Notes: a model not told the origin generated them from the letters alone. A stretch of DNA of 37,808 nt from Clostridiales bacterium (GCA_015055735.1 SVHP01000010.1:1-37808); one strand, 5' to 3'; positions 20,995 through 29,657 are shown, numbered from the stretch's first letter. Made by a program: numbers and translations.

Positions 20995-22239
20995 TTAAGC
21001 CTGAGTATCGCAGAAAATCAATTGTTTTTCCAATTGAGCAGTAGCTGTTCCAGGATTATAAACGTTGCCAAAAACGTTCGGTCTATAATATTCAAACCTA
21101 ATAGAATCGCCAAGTTTTAAATCACGTCTAGCGTTCATAACTGCTAAAGAGAAAGATTCTAAGGTGGTAATATCAAATTGTTTATCGCCATAAATAACCT
21201 TAGTAATATAATCTCCAGCGTTTAATTGCGTACAATTTCCGTCTTCTTCTACACTGATAACCCTAACTTTAGAGCCGTACACGGTGCTAGCCGAATTTTC
21301 TATTGTCACACCTAAATTCCATCTACCTGAAACGTAGCCGTAGTTATTAGGATAAGCGTAATAAGTTCCTAGTAGTTGACTTGCTATTTGCACAAACCCG
21401 TTTTCACCATAGAAAGGTATTGCATAGTTCATACCCTTATAGGTGTCGCTACCAGCGTTTGTGATACCTATCAACTGACCACTTAAATTATAAAGTCCAC
21501 CACCTGAATTGCCGTGAGTTATCATACAGTTATGTTGAATTAAAGTTAGATATCCAACGTCGCTTATATAAGCAATTCTATCAATATAACTGATATATCC
21601 GTTTAAGAAGGTCATAGGTAATTCGCCTGACGGATTGCCGATTGCAAAAACTTCTTGAGCGTATTCCACCTTAACGTCGTTAGTTGGAACGGTAGATTGC
21701 ACGATAGAAACGTTTCTTTGTCCAACGTCCAATTTTAACACTGCAACGTCCGAATTTTTATCGCCACCAACTAGACTTACTTGTTGTTGCGCTTGCCTAT
21801 TTCCACCTATCGTACCCGTAAATGCGTACTCTTCATCATAACCGTCGTCCCCGTGATTTCTTGAATTTTGGTCAGGAACGTAAACGGTGATATCCATAGG
21901 AGTTGCGATAACGTGATGCGAAGTAATAATGTAATACTCGTCGTCTTGTCTATAATCGCTCTTGATATCAACAATAACGCCCGAAGCGTAAGAAGAGCTA
22001 ACCCCACCCGTACTCATGGCAATTTTTACAACCGAACGCTTTACTAAGTTTGCACATTCTTGTAAAGAAAACTCTTCGGTAGTGTTGCTAGTCGTAAAAG
22101 TGACCGTGGTGGATAACTGTCTTGAATCGTCTAAATCGCCAACGTTTACCTCTCTAAGGAATATAGAACAACCCGTCATTGTAAAGGCGAGCACTAAAGC
22201 GCACATAGACACTAATAATTTTTTAAAAGTAATTTTCAT
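20995..22239 (-). CDS. Trypsin-like (S1C/HtrA-like) serine protease, predicted lipoprotein
   Basis: Signal peptide plus lipobox-like TMTGC; His in ITSHHVI, Asp in DKNSDVAVL, Ser in THGNSGGGLYN. Confidence 0.85.
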   Translation of the reverse strand: MKITFKKLLVSMCALVLAFTMTGCSIFLREVNVGDLDDSRQLSTTVTFTTSNTTEEFSLQECANLVKRSVVKIAMSTGGVSSSYASGVIVDIKSDYRQDDEYYIITSHHVIATPMDITVYVPDQNSRNHGDDGYDEEYAFTGTIGGNRQAQQQVSLVGGDKNSDVAVLKLDVGQRNVSIVQSTVPTNDVKVEYAQEVFAIGNPSGELPMTFLNGYISYIDRIAYISDVGYLTLIQHNCMITHGNSGGGLYNLSGQLIGITNAGSDTYKGMNYAIPFYGENGFVQIASQLLGTYYAYPNNYGYVSGRWNLGVTIENSASTVYGSKVRVISVEEDGNCTQLNAGDYITKVIYGDKQFDITTLESFSLAVMNARRDLKLGDSIRFEYYRPNVFGNVYNPGTATAQLEKQLIFCDTQA

Positions 22240-22511
22240 AATATTACCACCTTTTAATTATGATATTAGTTTATCATAAATTTATTGAAAAAATATTAAA
22301 AAATCAAAATAATTCGACTTTTAGTTAACGTTAGAATAATTGATAGGTTGTAACGTTATTTGCTACAAATATATAATAACACATTTTTTTAATATTTTAC
22401 ACAAAAAACAAATATTTTATTAAATTTTATTTAAAATTTATAATTACAACTTGTACAATAAATATAACTAAAAAATTATCCGATAAATTTTTAGTACTAA
22501 AGTCGATAAAA

Positions 22512-22692
22512 TAAGAAAAGGGCTACTAGCCCCTTTCGCCCCACTTAAACGTAGGGCTTTAGATTACTGCCGTACGTCAAATGGATATCTAAACGGCAGT
22601 AATAAAAAAATAATCGTGATAAACTTATACTAAAATTTATCTTACCGCCTTACAAAATATAGTGTTGGCAAGTAGAAAAATTTTATTCAAGT
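22512..22692 (-). ncRNA. Candidate structured small RNA with own promoter and terminator
   Basis: Minus-strand TATAAT at 22704-22699; five successive hairpins at 22641-22672, 22618-22641, 22563-22603, 22538-22557, 22516-22536; the last followed by a T-rich tract. Confidence 0.5.
22516..22536 (-). terminator. Rho-independent terminator of the candidate sRNA
   Basis: Minus strand AAAGGGGCT AGT AGCCCTTTT then CTTATTTT. Confidence 0.75.
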
Positions 22693-22700
22693 TTTTTTAT

Positions 22701-22889
22701 TATAGATTTGTCGCAGAAAATAGTTGATTTAGATAAAATTTATTTTATAGATTTAACTAGAAAAATACAAGAAAGACTAGTTTTGTTGTGAAAGAGCATA
22801 CTTGAAAAGTATGTGACTGAACAAAAACAATGTATTTCGCAGTAGTTTCCCGTTAAAAAATCAACTAACTGAATGTGACAAAGCCTATA
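22701..22889. ncRNA. Candidate rod-like structured RNA (6S-like size and shape), strand undetermined
   Basis: Nested complementary segments: TATAG/CTATA, TTTGTC/GACAAA, TAGTTGATTT/AAATCAACTA, TTTTGTT/AACAAAA, CATACTT-GAA-AAGTATG; ~189 nt, ends at the yebC stop codon. Confidence 0.3.
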
Positions 22890-23627
22890 TTATTCTTCCT
22901 CTTCTTCTGGAAGATCTACGTTGTGGTAAACGTTTTGAACGTCATCCAAATCTTCTAAAGCGTCGATAAGTTTATTGAATTTAACGAGTTCTTCGCCAGC
23001 AAGAGTGATCTTGTTTTGTGGAAGCATATCGATTTGCGCTTCAAAGAAGTTAAGATTTTTTTGTTCTAAATATTTTCTTACCGATGAGAAGTTAGCAACT
23101 GAAGTATGAACGATAAAAGCGTCGTCTTCAGCGATAAAATCGTCAGCGCCTGCTTCTAGAGCGTATTCCATAACAACGTCTTCTTCTAAGTCGGCAGTTC
23201 TTTCGATTACGATAACGCCTAAAGTTGAGAAAGTGAAAGAAACGCAACCTGCGTTGCCTAGAGATCCACCGTGTTTTCTCATAGTAGTTCTAACGAAGTC
23301 AACCGTACGGTTCTTGTTATCGGTAAGCGTTTTGATAATAACTGCACTACCTGCAGGGCCGTATCCTTCATAGGTCAATTCTTCGTAGTTAGTAGCATTT
23401 AATTCGCCAGCAGCCTTTGCAATACATCTTTTGATATTTTCGTTAGGCATATTAACAGCCTTTGCTTTAGCGATAGCATCGGCAAGCTTTGAGTTTGTAT
23501 CTGGGTCTGGATTAGATTTTGCAGCAACTGCGATTTCTCTACCTACTTTTGTAAAAATCTTTCCTTTTGCAGCGTCGGTTTTTGCTTTTTTAGCAGCGAT
23601 ATTGGCTGCGTGTGAATGTCCTGACAT
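22890..23627 (-). CDS. yebC: YebC/PmpR family DNA-binding protein
   Basis: MSGHSHAANIAAKKAKTDAAKGKIFTKVGREI, YEGYGPAGSAVII, GGSLGNAGCVSFTF. Confidence 0.97.
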   Translation of the reverse strand: MSGHSHAANIAAKKAKTDAAKGKIFTKVGREIAVAAKSNPDPDTNSKLADAIAKAKAVNMPNENIKRCIAKAAGELNATNYEELTYEGYGPAGSAVIIKTLTDNKNRTVDFVRTTMRKHGGSLGNAGCVSFTFSTLGVIVIERTADLEEDVVMEYALEAGADDFIAEDDAFIVHTSVANFSSVRKYLEQKNLNFFEAQIDMLPQNKITLAGEELVKFNKLIDALEDLDDVQNVYHNVDLPEEEEE

Positions 23628-23661
23628 TTTTATTCTCCTTGTCGTTTAGGTATATTTTTAT

Positions 23662-24402
23662 CTATTGGTTATTATGATTTTTGAGTGCGTACATTAATAT
23701 CCCAGCTGAAACCGAAGCGTTCAAACTTTCCATTTGGTTTTGCATAGGAATACTAACTACGATATCTGCCCTATCCCTTACTTTTTGGCTTACGCCGTGC
23801 CCTTCGTTACCTATAACTAGACAAACGTTCTTATCGTTTTTTAAGTTAAAAACGTTTTGACCACCCATATCGGCAACGCAAATAGGAAGTGAAATAACTT
23901 TTAATATTTCGTCTATACTCGCTCTCATAATATTTAAGCGAAATACACCGCTCATGCTACACCTAACGGCTTTTTGCGAATAGGCGTCAGCACAATCATC
24001 GGTCATGTAAAGGTCGTTATATCCACTAGCAACAGCCGTTCTTATAATAGCGCCGACGTTAGACGGATCGGAAACACCGTCTAGTAGAACGCAACTGCCT
24101 TTTGGCGCAGTAAGTTCGGTCTGTGGCTTATAAACGACTGCTAGCGCACCTTGTGGACAAACTTCTTCACTCACCGATTTGAAAACTTCGTCACTAACGA
24201 CTTGTACGTTCAAGTTGCAATTTAAAAAGGTTGATTGTAACTTTTCGGAAACGATTATATCACGTATAGAAAGACCTATATCTATCGCTTCTTTAACAGG
24301 TTTAACCCCTTCGATAACGTACACGCCTAGTTTATCACGATTTTTCTTGTCGGATAAAGAACGAATTTCTTTTATGAGAGAGTTTTGTTTTGAAGTAATC
24401 AT
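23662..24402 (-). CDS. TrmH/SpoU family RNA methyltransferase
   Basis: MITSKQNSLIKEIRSL, LLDGVSDPSNVGAIIRTAVASG, LVIGNEGHGVSQ, IPMQNQMESLNASVSAGILMY. Confidence 0.94.
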   Translation of the reverse strand: MITSKQNSLIKEIRSLSDKKNRDKLGVYVIEGVKPVKEAIDIGLSIRDIIVSEKLQSTFLNCNLNVQVVSDEVFKSVSEEVCPQGALAVVYKPQTELTAPKGSCVLLDGVSDPSNVGAIIRTAVASGYNDLYMTDDCADAYSQKAVRCSMSGVFRLNIMRASIDEILKVISLPICVADMGGQNVFNLKNDKNVCLVIGNEGHGVSQKVRDRADIVVSIPMQNQMESLNASVSAGILMYALKNHNNQ

Positions 24403-24412
24403 AATAATCAAA

Positions 24413-24443
24413 TTAAAGCCTATCTTTTATTAAGGTAGGCTTT
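24413..24443 (-). terminator. Possible terminator after rplT
   Basis: CTAAAGCCTACCTT...AAGATAGGCTTTAAT hairpin; only weak T-run. Confidence 0.45.
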
Positions 24444-24452
24444 AGGAATTTA

Positions 24453-24803
24453 TTAGATATTTGCTTTTGCTTTTTCGCAAAGTGCAGTGAATGCCGTAGC
24501 ATCAGAAACTGCGATTTCAGCAAGAACTTTTCTATTTAGGTCGATGCCAGCCTTCTTTAAGCCGAACATAAACTTGCTATAAGACAAACCGTTAAGTCTT
24601 GCAGCAGCGTTGATTCTTGCGATCCATAGAGTACGGAAATCTCTCTTCTTTGCCTTTCTACCAATATAAGCATATTGGCCAGCTTTCATAACAGCTTCTC
24701 TAGCAACTCTATATCTCTTACTTCTACCACCAAAGTAGCCCTTTGCTAATTTTAATATTTTTCTACGCTTCTTTACAGCGTTAACACCTCTTTTAATACG
24801 CAT
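24453..24803 (-). CDS. rplT: 50S ribosomal protein L20
   Basis: [57 protein letters not shown]. Confidence 0.98.
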   Translation of the reverse strand: MRIKRGVNAVKKRRKILKLAKGYFGGRSKRYRVAREAVMKAGQYAYIGRKAKKRDFRTLWIARINAAARLNGLSYSKFMFGLKKAGIDLNRKVLAEIAVSDATAFTALCEKAKANI

Positions 24804-24825
24804 AATTAAATCTCCTTAAATTGTA

Positions 24826-25023
24826 TTACTTATTGTAAATAAGCGTCTTTACAGTCTTTTCTTGTGTTACGTCAACGTATGCGCCAGCACACAAGTTATT
24901 CTTTCTCTTTCTGTCTTTCTTAGTTAAGATGTGGTTCTTACCTGAACAAGCCCTTTTAATCTTGCCGGTTGCGGTCACTTTGAAACGTTTTTTAGCCGCA
25001 CTTTTAGTTTTCATTTTAGGCAT
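24826..25023 (-). CDS. rpmI: 50S ribosomal protein L35
   Basis: [24 protein letters not shown]. Confidence 0.98.
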   Translation of the reverse strand: MPKMKTKSAAKKRFKVTATGKIKRACSGKNHILTKKDRKRKNNLCAGAYVDVTQEKTVKTLIYNK

Positions 25024-25054
25024 AATCTTACCCTCCGTTTATTTTATAATTTAT

Positions 25055-25567
25055 TTACGCTTTCGTAGGAGCAATCATCATCCAGATGTTTCTACCTTCA
25101 GTAAGCGGTCTTTTTTCCATTTCGCCAAAGTCTTTGATTATTTCATAGAACTTATTCATAACTTCAAGTCCTAGTTCAGAGTGAGCCATTTGACGACCAC
25201 GCATTCTTATTGAAACCTTAACTTTATTGCCGGCTGCAAGAAACTTTTGGGTTTGCTTTGCCTTTACGTTAAGATCACCAACGTCGATGGTCATAGATAG
25301 CCAAACTTCTTTTATTTCAACGACTTTTTGGTTCTTTTTAGCTTCTTTTGCCTTCTTGTTTTGTTCAAACAAGAACTTGCCATAATTCATAACCTTACAT
25401 ACAGGTGGCACTGCATTCGGCGAGATTTTAACTAAATCTAGCCCGCTTTCTTCAGCGATAGCCAACGCTTCTCTTGAAGAAACTATACCAAGTTGTTCAC
25501 CTGATTCGCCAATTAAACGCACTTCCTTATCACGGATTTCCGCATTCGTTTGATGTTCTTTTTTGAT
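25055..25567 (-). CDS. infC: Translation initiation factor IF-3 with probable non-AUG (AUC) start
   Basis: In-frame upstream extension of the ORF-track protein: (I)KKEHQTNAEIRDKEVRLIGESGEQLGIV...; GAGAGG SD-like at 25582-25577; no ATG/GTG/TTG covers the conserved EIRDKEVRLI. Confidence 0.85.
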   Translation of the reverse strand: MKKEHQTNAEIRDKEVRLIGESGEQLGIVSSREALAIAEESGLDLVKISPNAVPPVCKVMNYGKFLFEQNKKAKEAKKNQKVVEIKEVWLSMTIDVGDLNVKAKQTQKFLAAGNKVKVSIRMRGRQMAHSELGLEVMNKFYEIIKDFGEMEKRPLTEGRNIWMMIAPTKA

Positions 25568-25750
25568 AGTGATATACCTCTCAATAATATTTCCCTAGGC
25601 TGTTAACCTATAAAGACTATAAAAAATGGGTTGCTATAAATTTTAAGCAACCCAAAAAATACAAATCGACAAAATTATTCGTCTAAAAGTATTGAACCAA
25701 TCAGCCCTAATTAGCGATGGTGAGAAGGGTCACTTCTTCTTTAAGCCATA
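25568..25750 (-). promoter_or_regulatory. infC operon 5' leader, L20-leader-like regulatory region
   Basis: Long leader between promoter and infC with GACCCTTCTCACCATCGCTAATTAGGGC element and an internal terminator. Confidence 0.6.
25621..25659 (-). terminator. Leader attenuator hairpin upstream of infC-rpmI-rplT
   Basis: Minus strand TTTTTGGGTTGC..GCAACCCATTTTTTATAG inside the 5' leader. Confidence 0.8.
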
Positions 25751-25752
25751 TT

Positions 25753-25781
25753 ATATTACAACATTTGACCTACTTTGTCAA
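25753..25781 (-). promoter_or_regulatory. Putative infC operon promoter
   Basis: Minus-strand TTGACA - 17 nt - TAATAT (overlapping TATAAT at 20-nt spacing). Confidence 0.6.
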
Positions 25782-25826
25782 ACGTTTTTTAATACTTTTA
25801 AAGTATTTTAAATAATTTTTCTTTAA

Positions 25827-26951
25827 TTACGCTTGTTCTTCTAATATAATTGCAGTGTTTGCAAATCTACGCACCGATTCAATAGCCTTTATGCAAGATT
25901 CTAACTTATCGTACGCTTCACCTATGCAAATCACCGATCTTTGACTATTTCTTAACTTATAATAAAATCTTCCCGATTTATCGTGATCTATTATAAAATT
26001 ACCTTCTAAAGCGTTCTTTTTAACAGCATCGATAGCGTTTCTTGCATTTTTAACGTTTACGACCTGTTCGGTAGCAAGCATAACTTGACCGTTACTAGCG
26101 TACAATTTAGCCCAATATTTATCCCCTTCTTTTTCAATCTTCCACTTTCCTTCAGTACCCTTTTTAATGTCGGCAAGATTTAGTGGCGCTGGAGTGTAAT
26201 CGACGTATTTAACACCAGCATTTACTTGTTCCTGAATAGGCGATTCTTTTGCAAAGCGCTTAATAGATTCAATCGCCATTAAGCAACGCCCTTCGTTATC
26301 GTAAATTTCACTAACGCACAAAAGCCTATTTGAAGCCGTTTTAAGTTTGCAGTAGTAATTATTATTTTTATCTTTATATACTATAAATTTACCCGAATCG
26401 ACTGCATTTATAATGGTAGCCACGCCGTTTCTTGCCCCTTCTTCGCTAGCGTAAGTTTCACTAGTCAACATAAGCTCGCCGTTAGACGCTAAAAGAGTGG
26501 ATATGTATTCGCCTTCGCCCTTCTTTTCAATAACCCATCTACCGTTCTTGGTCTTTGCTTCTTTTTTAGGGCTTTCGGCAACCTTAATTTCAGCATTTTC
26601 CTGTTCTTCATTTAGGATAGGCTCTTTCTTTTGTTCTAGTTTTTGTTCTACTTTTTGTTCTTTTTCTACCTTGTTTTCTTGTTTAGCAGTTTCTCTATCT
26701 ACCGGTAAAATTTGAACTTTTTCTTTTTTGTTTTCTTGCGTATTTAGTTTTTGAGATTGTAAAATCGCTTGGTTTTTCGCCTTTTCTTTTTTGTACTTAA
26801 CGGCAAAAATAGCTATTAAGATACCGGCCGTAATAATTAAAAGAATAGTGATTAAAATTACTACTCCACCAAGTGTCGAATCTTTAAGCCCGAACAAATT
26901 ACCAAGAGCGATAAAAAAATTAGATTGAATATTTAGTAATATACCGTTCAT
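25827..26951 (-). CDS. Membrane-anchored protein with paired YegP/DUF1508 repeats
   Basis: One N-terminal TM, charged linker, then repeats such as GEYISTLLASNGELMLTSETYASEEGARNGVATI and KYWAKLYASNGQVMLATEQVVNVKNARNAIDAV. Confidence 0.8.
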   Translation of the reverse strand: MNGILLNIQSNFFIALGNLFGLKDSTLGGVVILITILLIITAGILIAIFAVKYKKEKAKNQAILQSQKLNTQENKKEKVQILPVDRETAKQENKVEKEQKVEQKLEQKKEPILNEEQENAEIKVAESPKKEAKTKNGRWVIEKKGEGEYISTLLASNGELMLTSETYASEEGARNGVATIINAVDSGKFIVYKDKNNNYYCKLKTASNRLLCVSEIYDNEGRCLMAIESIKRFAKESPIQEQVNAGVKYVDYTPAPLNLADIKKGTEGKWKIEKEGDKYWAKLYASNGQVMLATEQVVNVKNARNAIDAVKKNALEGNFIIDHDKSGRFYYKLRNSQRSVICIGEAYDKLESCIKAIESVRRFANTAIILEEQA

Positions 26952-27077
26952 AACTTTCTCCTTTGCGTTTACTTTTTTATTATATTAAGGCGAGATAGCA
27001 AAAATGCTTGTTAAAAGTTTGCATCTACCTTTAATTTATAATAACATAAATTTAGAAATTTTTCAATAACAAAATAG

Positions 27078-27116
27078 AAAAAACAGCACTTCCAAATAAA
27101 AAATGCTGTTTTTTAT
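27078..27116. terminator. Terminator after degV
   Basis: AAAAAACAGCA ... TGCTGTTTTTT hairpin. Confidence 0.78.
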
Positions 27117-27122
27117 AAGATT

Positions 27123-27968
27123 TTAGTTATTTCCGTCGTTAAAATATAAGATACCTAGAGTATGTGCGCCACAGTGACTTGCAATAGTACAACCTGCTGT
27201 CGTTAGATAAATTTTCTTAAAGCCCCTATCTACTAACGCTTGCTTTGCTTGTTCAATCATTTGGTCGGTAGCCGTAGTATAAGTTACGAATACTCTATCT
27301 AAATCTGGAGTGTGAAATTCTTCAATAACGTCGTGACAATATTTACCCACTACTTTATCCATAGCACCACGATATTTTTTATCAGAACCCATCTTACCGT
27401 TTGACACTACTATTCTAGGTCTAATTTTCAAAATATTAGCGCCAAGTAATGACAAAGCGTTGCATCTTCCACCTTTATAAAGATAATCAAGACGCTCTAT
27501 AACGAAACTTACTTGAAGTTTATCTACTCTTTGTTCAAGTTTTTTAGCAATTTCGCTAGGTTCAACCCCTTCTTTTGCGAGATCACGAGCGTAAAGAGCC
27601 AATAAACCGATACCAGTAGATAGACTTAAACTATCTACAACGTAAACGTTAGCAACGTTTTGGCTAGCACGTTTTGCGTTAGCGCAAGACGACGACAAGC
27701 CACTAGATAAAGAAATGTGTATAACTGCGTCGTAATCCTTCTTTAATTCTTCAAAATATTCGGTATATTCAAACTCATTAATTGCATTAGTCTTTGGTAA
27801 AGTTTTGTTTTCGTCGGCAAAAGCGAACAACTCCTTGGTAGAAACTTCGCCGTCCTTAAAAGTTTTATCACCTAAGGTAATGTGATATGGAATAACTTTA
27901 ATATCGTTTTCTAATATAATTTCTTTTGATAAGTCACTTGTAGATTCAACCGAAACGGCAATCTTCAT
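27123..27968 (-). CDS. DegV family fatty-acid-binding protein
   Basis: MKIAVSVESTSDLSKEI, IHISLSSGLSSSCANA, VVDSLSLSTGIGLLAL, RLDYLYKGGRCNAL. Confidence 0.94.
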   Translation of the reverse strand: MKIAVSVESTSDLSKEIILENDIKVIPYHITLGDKTFKDGEVSTKELFAFADENKTLPKTNAINEFEYTEYFEELKKDYDAVIHISLSSGLSSSCANAKRASQNVANVYVVDSLSLSTGIGLLALYARDLAKEGVEPSEIAKKLEQRVDKLQVSFVIERLDYLYKGGRCNALSLLGANILKIRPRIVVSNGKMGSDKKYRGAMDKVVGKYCHDVIEEFHTPDLDRVFVTYTTATDQMIEQAKQALVDRGFKKIYLTTAGCTIASHCGAHTLGILYFNDGNN

Positions 27969-28178
27969 ATAGAATACTCCTTTTATTCGTAATGTATTTT
28001 TATCTTTAACTCAATCTTTTATAATAGTTATTTACTACTCAAATATTGACTGCAAAGTCAACGTATCTAACAAATACTACCAAATAGATTAACATAAATT
28101 AAAATTAAATTCAAGCATTTTTACCACATATATCCAAATATTATTAAGCAAAGTTACAAAAAAATTATCCTTATTTAC

Positions 28179-28207
28179 TTGATTAAAGTGTTAAATCGTG
28201 TTATCAT
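28179..28207 (+). promoter_or_regulatory. Putative promoter for aspS
   Basis: TTGATT - 17 nt - TATCAT. Confidence 0.6.
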
Positions 28208-28250
28208 AATATAGTAATTTATTTAAAAACATATATTTAGGAGACGAAAT

Positions 28251-29588
28251 ATGGACAAAATTTGTGGAAAGGTTATTTCCGATACTATAAGTTTTGCTGA
28301 ATTTAAAGATTACGATGGACAAATTGTTAATATTAAAGGCTATATCCATCGTATTAGAGAAATGACGGGCTTTGCTTTCGTTATCGTAAGAACTTCTAGG
28401 GACACTATTCAATGCGTATATGCGCCTGAATTTTCTTCTTATCGTTGGGACGATAGATTGTGCGAAGAAGCGTGCGTAAAAATCACGGGTAAGGTGGTTA
28501 GCAGTCAAGACGCAAAGGGAAATCAAAGATTTGAACTTCAAATACACGATATTGAAATTCTTTCTTTACCTGCCGAAGGACTTCCTATCGTAATCAATAA
28601 GAAACAATTAGATAATATCCAATTATCGACAGTTTTAGACCTACGCCCTATTTCTATGCGTAATCCTAAGGAAAGAGCCATATTTAAGGTTCAAGAAGGT
28701 ATTGCTCGTGGCTTTAGAGAATGTTTAATGCAAAACGGTTTTACCGAAATTCGTTCGCCAAAGATCAATTTTGCAGGCGCTGAAGGTGGTACAAACATTT
28801 TCAAACTAGACTACTTTGGAAAGCAAGTATATCTTGCTCAATCTCCACAGTTGTATAAACAAGCGTTAGTTGGCGTTTACCAAAAGGTATTTGAAGTTGC
28901 TCCTGTATTTAGAGCAGAACATCACGATACTTCTCGTCACCTTAACGAATATACTTCTATGGACTTTGAAATGGGCTTTATCAATAGTTTTGAAGATATT
29001 ATGAACACCGAAGTTATGGTTCTTAAGTACATCATGAACTTACTAAAGACCGAATACAAGGAAGAGTTAGATATATTACATATCGACGTTCCTGAAATTA
29101 CCGAAGTTCCAACGATTAAATTTATGGATGCTAAAGAACTTCTAATGAAAAAGTTCAAGTACCAACCACAAGATATGAAAGACTTCGACCCAGCTGAAGA
29201 AGAACTTTTAGGCAAATACGCTAAGAAAGAACTTAACAGCGACTTCTTGTTCGTCACCCACTATCCATCTAAAAAGCGTCCTTTCTATACTATGGACGAC
29301 CCAGCAGACCCAGACTACACCCTTTCTTTCGACCTATTGTTTAGGGGCTTAGAAATCACTTCTGGTGGTCAAAGAATACACGATTATAATGAACAAGTTG
29401 CTAAAATGGTTAAGTGTGGAATGGACCCTGAACAATTTGAAACTTACTTAATGCTTCATAAATACGGCGCTCCACCACACGGCGGATTAGGTATCGGGCT
29501 TGAAAGACTTACCATGCACCTTCTAGGCGCTAAAAACGTTAGAGAAACAACTATGTTCCCACGTGACATCAATAGGGTTACACCATAG
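28251..29588 (+). CDS. aspS: Aspartate--tRNA ligase, archaeal/non-discriminating-like type
   Basis: 445 aa, no bacterial GAD insertion; FTEIRSPKINFAGAEGGTNIFKLDYFGKQVYLAQSPQLYKQ, VFEVAPVFRAEHHDTSRHLNEYTSMDFE, GGLGIGLERLTMHLLG. Confidence 0.9.
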   Translation: MDKICGKVISDTISFAEFKDYDGQIVNIKGYIHRIREMTGFAFVIVRTSRDTIQCVYAPEFSSYRWDDRLCEEACVKITGKVVSSQDAKGNQRFELQIHDIEILSLPAEGLPIVINKKQLDNIQLSTVLDLRPISMRNPKERAIFKVQEGIARGFRECLMQNGFTEIRSPKINFAGAEGGTNIFKLDYFGKQVYLAQSPQLYKQALVGVYQKVFEVAPVFRAEHHDTSRHLNEYTSMDFEMGFINSFEDIMNTEVMVLKYIMNLLKTEYKEELDILHIDVPEITEVPTIKFMDAKELLMKKFKYQPQDMKDFDPAEEELLGKYAKKELNSDFLFVTHYPSKKRPFYTMDDPADPDYTLSFDLLFRGLEITSGGQRIHDYNEQVAKMVKCGMDPEQFETYLMLHKYGAPPHGGLGIGLERLTMHLLGAKNVRETTMFPRDINRVTP

Positions 29589-29625
29589 TTTTTAGTTGAA
29601 TTAAAACCAAAATTTATAAATTTAG

Positions 29626-29657
29626 ATGCTTCCAAAAATTTGGGAGCATTTATTTTT
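29626..29657 (+). terminator. Terminator after aspS
   Basis: ATGCTTCC AAAAATTT GGGAGCAT TTATTTTT. Confidence 0.8.

Noticed and set aside
22563-22603. Hairpin ATTACTGCCGT...ACGGCAGTAAT as a stand-alone terminator
   Set aside because: Strong stem but no T-run on the 3' side on either strand, so treated as an internal stem of the sRNA candidate.
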